Positions 7,540-10,322 of a DNA stretch of 10,322 nt are shown piece after piece. The translations under genes and the position numbers were made by a program. The stretch's first letter is position 1. The number at the start of each line of letters is the position of its first letter. Source of the stretch: Lachnospiraceae bacterium. GTDB lineage: Bacteria; Bacillota; Clostridia; Lachnospirales; Lachnospiraceae. Where the stretch lies: positions 1 to 10,322 of the forward strand of contig VSNO01000154.1 in assembly GCA_009774375.1 (NCBI GenBank). Reading direction: 5' to 3'. The notes beneath the pieces were generated by a model that had not been told where the DNA came from, searched no databases, and worked only from the letters and a program-made list of their open reading frames with translations.

Positions 7540-8014
7540 GTCTGTCCCCCTCCGTATCTTCCCCTTGTCTTCTCAGCACCCTGATGGAATCTGATATATT
7601 TTCAAAAATATGTTCATTTTCTTCCCGGCTGCTCTCCATACACTGAATCGTCACAACCAGCTCTCTCTCCATATAGCTCCCCAGCAGAAATATATTGTAA
7701 AAACAATAGCCTGTCACATGGGATAAATACTGTATCTCACCATACGTCTTCCTGTTGATCGTCCGTCTGGAGATCCTCTCGCACTCAAAATGACTGATAT
7801 CCTGACAAAAACGTCTGTAATATTCATTTAACCTGTTGTTCAGATTGGTCTCTGTCAGATCCTCCCCGCCCCTCGACACATTGATCACAGTCTTTTTATC
7901 CTTTGACATCCAGCTGTTCTGCGAGGGCACAAAAGAATCTGCCGGCTCTATGTCTGAAGGGATCATGATCTCGATCCCCTCATCATACAGGCGGTACTTC
8001 CTATAAAAAAGCAT
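7523..8014 (-). CDS. Uncharacterised 163-residue cytosolic protein coupled to the FHA gene
   Basis: I do not recognise this family with certainty. The protein starts MLFYRKYRLYDEGIEIMIPS and has an alternating beta/helix pattern: a short strand pair (11-19), a VINVSRG strand (43-49), a helix with charged residues (58-72), then strands around 92-125 (YGEIQYLS, CFYNIFLLGSY, ELVVTIQC), and a closing helix with EENEHIFENISDSIRVL (131-147). This order recalls the Mog1/PsbP-like fold of DcrB and DUF1795 proteins, which often end in 'F..I..SI'. This is inference from pattern only. No signal peptide, lipobox or membrane segment. The ATG has GGAGAAAG 7 bases upstream. The last 17 bases overlap the FHA gene, so the two products are probably made together and may act together. 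Confidence 0.8.
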   Translation of the reverse strand: MLFYRKYRLYDEGIEIMIPSDIEPADSFVPSQNSWMSKDKKTVINVSRGGEDLTETNLNNRLNEYYRRFCQDISHFECERISRRTINRKTYGEIQYLSHVTGYCFYNIFLLGSYMERELVVTIQCMESSREENEHIFENISDSIRVLRRQGEDTEGDRHAGKS

Positions 8015-8039
8015 CTGCTTACTTTCTCCAATACATAAG

Positions 8040-8069
8040 GAACGCTGTCACAAAGTGGTGACAGCGCTC
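8040..8069 (-). terminator. Strong hairpin between guaB and the 163-residue gene (possible terminator or read-through control)
   Basis: A 12-bp stem (GAACGCTGTCAC at 8040-8051 against GTGACAGCGCTC at 8058-8069, one G-T pair on the minus strand) with a 6-base loop lies 24 bases after the guaB stop codon and 25 bases before the next start. On the minus strand it is followed by CTTATGTATT, not a clean T-tract, so it may terminate inefficiently or act as an RNA-stabilising or processing stem instead. Confidence 0.5.
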
Positions 8070-8092
8070 ATTGTGAAATGACTCACGCGGGA

Positions 8093-9547
8093 TTATTCAT
8101 CAACACTGTAATTGGGTGCCTCTTTCGTGATATGGATATCATGCGGATGGCTCTCTCTGAGGGCTGCCGCGGAGATCTTCACGAATCTGCCGTTATTTTT
8201 CAGTTCCTCGATCGTCTGCGTACCACAATATCCCATACCGGACCGGAGACCGCCCATCAGCTGAAATACGGTATCCTCCACATTTCCCTTGTAAGCAACC
8301 CGTCCCTCAACACCCTCAGGAACCAGCTTCTTGGCATCTGACTGGAAATAACGGTCCTTGCTGCCGTTCTCCATGGCTGCGATCGAGCCCATGCCTCTGT
8401 ACACCTTATATTTTCTCCCCTGGAATAACTCAAATGTTCCCGGACTCTCCTCGCAGCCTGCAAAGATACTGCCCATCATGCAGACATTGCCGCCTGCCGC
8501 GATCGCCTTTGTCATATCGCCGGAATACTTGATGCCGCCGTCTGCAATGATCGGAATGCCGTACTCCTTCGCGACCGCGTAAGAATCCATGATCGCTGTG
8601 ATCTGCGGCACGCCGATCCCTGCGACAACGCGCGTCGTACATATGGATCCCGGTCCGATCCCCACCTTGACAGCATCGGCGCCGGCCTCGATCAGCGCTC
8701 TCGTGCCATCACCCGTGGCGACATTTCCTGCGATCACCTGGACATCCGGATAATTTTCTTTGATCATCTTCAGGCATCTCAGGACGTTCTCAGAATGTCC
8801 GTGTGCACTGTCGAGCACGATGACGTCAACCTTGGCCGCCACGAGCGCCTCCACGCGCTCGAGAACATTTGCCGTAATGCCGACACCCGCGCCGCACAGC
8901 AGCCGCCCCTGTTCATCCTTCGCCGCCAGCGGGTACTTGATCGTCTTCTCGATATCCTTGATCGTGATGAGACCCTTCAGATTATAGTTGTCATCTACAA
9001 TAGGAAGCTTCTCCTTTCTCGCCTCTGCGAGAACCTTCTTTGCCTCCTCAAGCGTGATCCCTTCCTTCGCGGTGATCAGCCCTTCTGAGGTCATGGATTC
9101 CTTGATCTTCTTGGTGTAATCTTTCTCGAATTTCAGATCGCGGTTTGTGATGATACCGACGAGCTTTCTGCCCTCCGTGATCGGCACGCCCGAGATCCTA
9201 AACTTTGCCATCAGGGCATCTGCATCGCCGAGTGTATGCTCCGGAGTGAGTGAAAATGGATCTGTGATAACGCCGTTCTCAGAACGTTTTACTTTGTCTA
9301 CTTCCTCTGCCTGCTCTTCGATGGACATGTTCTTGTGAATGATCCCGATACCGCCCTGTCTCGCCATGGCAATCGCCATCCTGTGTTCTGTGACTGTGTC
9401 CATTCCCGCACTCATCATGGGGATGTTGAGCCTGATCTTTTTCGTCAGCCATGTCGTCAGGTCAACCTGATTGGGGATTACCTGTGAGTAGCTTGGTACT
9501 AATAACACGTCGTCAAAAGTGATGCCTTCGCCGATTATCTGACCCAT
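8093..9547 (-). CDS. guaB: IMP dehydrogenase
   Basis: Cytosolic enzyme oxidising IMP to XMP with NAD+, the first committed step of GMP synthesis. The 484 residues form a TIM barrel interrupted by a pair of CBS domains (about 93-205), the Bateman module which in this family senses nucleotides. Visible key parts: the N-terminal ITFDDVLLVPSYS (9-21), NAD-side DSAHGHS (246-252), phosphate loop and catalytic cysteine in GIGPGSICTT (296-305, Cys303), DGG (337-339), GMGS (386-389), and the flap with RYFQ (399-402) whose Arg is the expected general base. I start at the ATG at 9547 because AGGAGG lies 7 bases upstream and the protein then begins as known IMPDHs do. An in-frame TTG at 9610 would add 21 codons, but it lies only about 6 bases after the predicted transcript start and has no ribosome-binding site. 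Intact throughout. Confidence 0.97.
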   Translation of the reverse strand: MGQIIGEGITFDDVLLVPSYSQVIPNQVDLTTWLTKKIRLNIPMMSAGMDTVTEHRMAIAMARQGGIGIIHKNMSIEEQAEEVDKVKRSENGVITDPFSLTPEHTLGDADALMAKFRISGVPITEGRKLVGIITNRDLKFEKDYTKKIKESMTSEGLITAKEGITLEEAKKVLAEARKEKLPIVDDNYNLKGLITIKDIEKTIKYPLAAKDEQGRLLCGAGVGITANVLERVEALVAAKVDVIVLDSAHGHSENVLRCLKMIKENYPDVQVIAGNVATGDGTRALIEAGADAVKVGIGPGSICTTRVVAGIGVPQITAIMDSYAVAKEYGIPIIADGGIKYSGDMTKAIAAGGNVCMMGSIFAGCEESPGTFELFQGRKYKVYRGMGSIAAMENGSKDRYFQSDAKKLVPEGVEGRVAYKGNVEDTVFQLMGGLRSGMGYCGTQTIEELKNNGRFVKISAAALRESHPHDIHITKEAPNYSVDE

Positions 9548-9554
9548 TTTTCTT

Positions 9555-9560
9555 CCTCCT
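9555..9560 (-). promoter_or_regulatory. Ribosome-binding site of guaB
   Basis: AGGAGG on the minus strand, 7 bases before the ATG at 9547. It immediately follows the T7 tract of the leader hairpin (only AC between), so any structure that ends transcription there also removes the ribosome-binding site from the transcript. Confidence 0.85.
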
Positions 9561-9562
9561 GT

Positions 9563-9587
9563 AAAAAAATTGAGCACAGACGTGCTC
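9563..9587 (-). terminator. Terminator-like hairpin with T7 tract inside the guaB leader
   Basis: Reading the minus strand: GAGCAC, loop GTCT, GTGCTC, then AA and seven T. It lies downstream of the guaB promoter and directly before the ribosome-binding site. A 6-bp stem plus T7 fits an intrinsic terminator, used either for attenuation of guaB or to end transcripts of the upstream membrane-protein gene. The leader (about 69 bases) is too short for a standard purine riboswitch. Confidence 0.6.
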
Positions 9588-9622
9588 TGGTTTACGCTGC
9601 TGCTTTTCAAAATATTTTCACA

Positions 9623-9651
9623 ATTATACTAAAGCCGGCACAGCTTGTCAA
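9623..9651 (-). promoter_or_regulatory. Full-consensus sigma-A promoter of guaB
   Basis: On the minus strand TTGACA (9651-9646), an exact 17-base spacer, and TATAAT (9628-9623): 12 of 12 consensus positions. The -35 box begins 4 bases after the stop codon of the upstream gene. Transcription should begin near 9616, giving a leader of about 69 bases. Confidence 0.92.
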
Positions 9652-9655
9652 GCAC

Positions 9656-10156
9656 TTAATCCGTAAAAACTTTTCTGGGAGCGATTCCCTTGACCGTCCT
9701 GGCAAAATCCTCTGTGAGATTCATCAGGATCTTCTGATTTCCCTCATAAAATACACAGTAGAGCTTCTGGTCCGGCAGATCGTGTCCGGCGCTCAAGTCC
9801 GTCACCTTTGTCTGGCGGTTTCTGTAGGAGTCGATCTGATGGGACTTCTCAGGCGCCATGATCTCGATCTTTTCCACGCTGATCGTCGTGACCCGCTTTC
9901 TCCTCGTCTTCGCCATGATCTTGTCCACCGAGATCTCCTTGTCCAGATAGAGATACTCAAATTCGATATCTGTCCACTGAAACACAAAATAATCCAACAC
10001 GCCGAGCGCGAACGTAATCAGGAAACATATAATATTTCCTGTCAGAAGTGTCAATAATCCAACAAAAACGGTCGGGGTAACACACGCAAACCTAAGGAGC
10101 GTCTCCTTGATCCCCCTGTTCCTCTTCACCAACAGTTCCTTGTAGCTTTCGTTCAT
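9656..10156 (-). CDS. Small two-helix membrane protein (DUF6106-like)
   Basis: A 166-residue protein of unknown function that I recognise, from memory, as similar to the DUF6106 proteins of Lachnospiraceae. Two hydrophobic segments (about 22-41 and 43-60) should cross the membrane as a hairpin, preceded by a positively charged N-terminus (KRNRGIK, 11-17). A soluble beta-rich domain follows: EFEYLYLDKEISVDKIMAKTRRKR (split here as EFEYLYLDKE 65-74, then VDKIMAKTRRKR 77-88), EIMAPEKS (98-105), YCVFYEGNQK (133-142), and the closing GIAPRKVFTD (157-166), the last a strongly conserved ending in relatives I recall. By the positive-inside rule both ends are probably cytoplasmic. The layout loosely resembles bacterial PH-like membrane proteins. 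The ATG has AAGGAAGG about 9 bases upstream. It is upstream of guaB in the same direction with no terminator between their coding regions other than the guaB leader hairpin. Confidence 0.85.
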   Translation of the reverse strand: MNESYKELLVKRNRGIKETLLRFACVTPTVFVGLLTLLTGNIICFLITFALGVLDYFVFQWTDIEFEYLYLDKEISVDKIMAKTRRKRVTTISVEKIEIMAPEKSHQIDSYRNRQTKVTDLSAGHDLPDQKLYCVFYEGNQKILMNLTEDFARTVKGIAPRKVFTD

Positions 10157-10322
10157 AATGCGATACCTTCCTTTTTTTATTAAACGTATATTTTATATAT
10201 TAGAACAATTCCATGTAATATTCAAGTTTAACAGTAAAAGTCATAAAAAATTTATGACAGTACCCGTCATAAACACAAGTATTTAGAAAAAATTAATAGT
10301 GAATTGATTGACAGACCTCCAT
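10157..10322. other. AT-rich intergenic right edge
   Basis: No gene is supported. All three minus-strand frames entering from 10322 meet a stop by about 10265, so at most the extreme end of an upstream gene could lie here. A weak minus-strand promoter candidate for the membrane-protein gene is TTGAAT (10225-10220), 17 bases, TAATAT (10202-10197). On the plus strand TTGACA stands at 10308-10313, but the matching -10 would lie outside the window. The clearest structure is the three-copy GTCATAAA cluster, listed separately. Confidence 0.5.
10240..10273. repeat. Three alternating copies of GTCATAAA (dyad cluster)
   Basis: On the plus strand: GTCATAAA (10240-10247), 3 bases AAA, TTTATGAC (10251-10258), 7 bases, GTCATAAA (10266-10273). 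The elements therefore form two back-to-back inverted repeats sharing the middle copy. Read on the minus strand, the outer pair makes a hairpin (extendable to 10 bp with a G-T pair and a GTA loop) followed by six T, so it could be the intrinsic terminator of a gene lying to the right of the window. Alternatively it is an operator for the membrane-protein gene, lying about 85-120 bases before its start codon. Confidence 0.6.

Noticed and set aside
9548..9610. N-terminal extension of GuaB starting at the in-frame TTG at 9610
   Set aside because: It would begin about 6 bases after the predicted transcript start without a ribosome-binding site, and would be translated through the hairpin, T-tract and Shine-Dalgarno; the ATG at 9547 matches the family N-terminus.
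9548..9616. Guanine (purine) riboswitch in the guaB leader
   Set aside because: The leader is about 69 bases with only one short hairpin; there is no room for the three-way-junction aptamer plus an expression platform, and no conserved aptamer core is visible.
1..10322. CRISPR array, tRNA/rRNA genes, insertion sequences, prophage or toxin-antitoxin modules
   Set aside because: No regularly spaced repeats, transposase or integrase frames, tRNA-like cloverleafs or small paired toxin genes were seen by eye on either strand.

Overview
The window looks like an ordinary chromosomal segment of an anaerobic Firmicute, most likely a Clostridia member of the Lachnospiraceae type. The reasons are strong GGAGG ribosome-binding sites, sigma-A style promoters, AT-rich intergenic DNA beside moderately GC-rich genes, a four-subunit pyruvate:ferredoxin oxidoreductase, and two small proteins (a DUF6106-like membrane protein and an FHA protein) that I associate with that family. 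The taxonomic placement is inference; there is no rRNA here.

Layout from left to right. Positions 1-80 hold no gene. clpB (disaggregase) lies on the minus strand at 107-2692, ends in a hairpin, and is driven by a promoter in a 257-base AT-rich gap. That gap is shared with a divergent plus-strand gene at 2950-3489 for an acidic orphan protein of 179 residues. This orphan converges on the por operon across a perfect 15-bp bidirectional terminator (3509-3542). The por operon (minus strand, transcribed from 6602 to 3541) encodes the gamma, delta, alpha and beta subunits of pyruvate:ferredoxin oxidoreductase in tight succession. Just upstream, on the same strand, are two overlapping genes of unknown role: a 299-residue protein with a C-terminal FHA domain (6640-7539) and a 163-residue protein (7523-8014). 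Upstream of these is guaB (IMP dehydrogenase, 8093-9547), with a full-consensus promoter and a terminator-like hairpin in its leader. Next comes a small two-helix membrane protein (9656-10156). The right end (10157-10322) is AT-rich, carries three alternating copies of GTCATAAA and has no gene that I can support.

Every gene from guaB to porB points the same way with short gaps, so read-through from guaB into the FHA pair and on into por is possible. However, a 12-bp hairpin follows guaB, and I found no convincing promoter directly before porG. The known functions are housekeeping: protein disaggregation, pyruvate oxidation to acetyl-CoA with reduced ferredoxin, and the first committed step of GMP synthesis. 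I see no phage, transposon, CRISPR, toxin-antitoxin or defence system. The parts that merit a second look are the guaB leader, the FHA/163-residue pair, the orphan acidic protein, and the repeated dyad at the right end.
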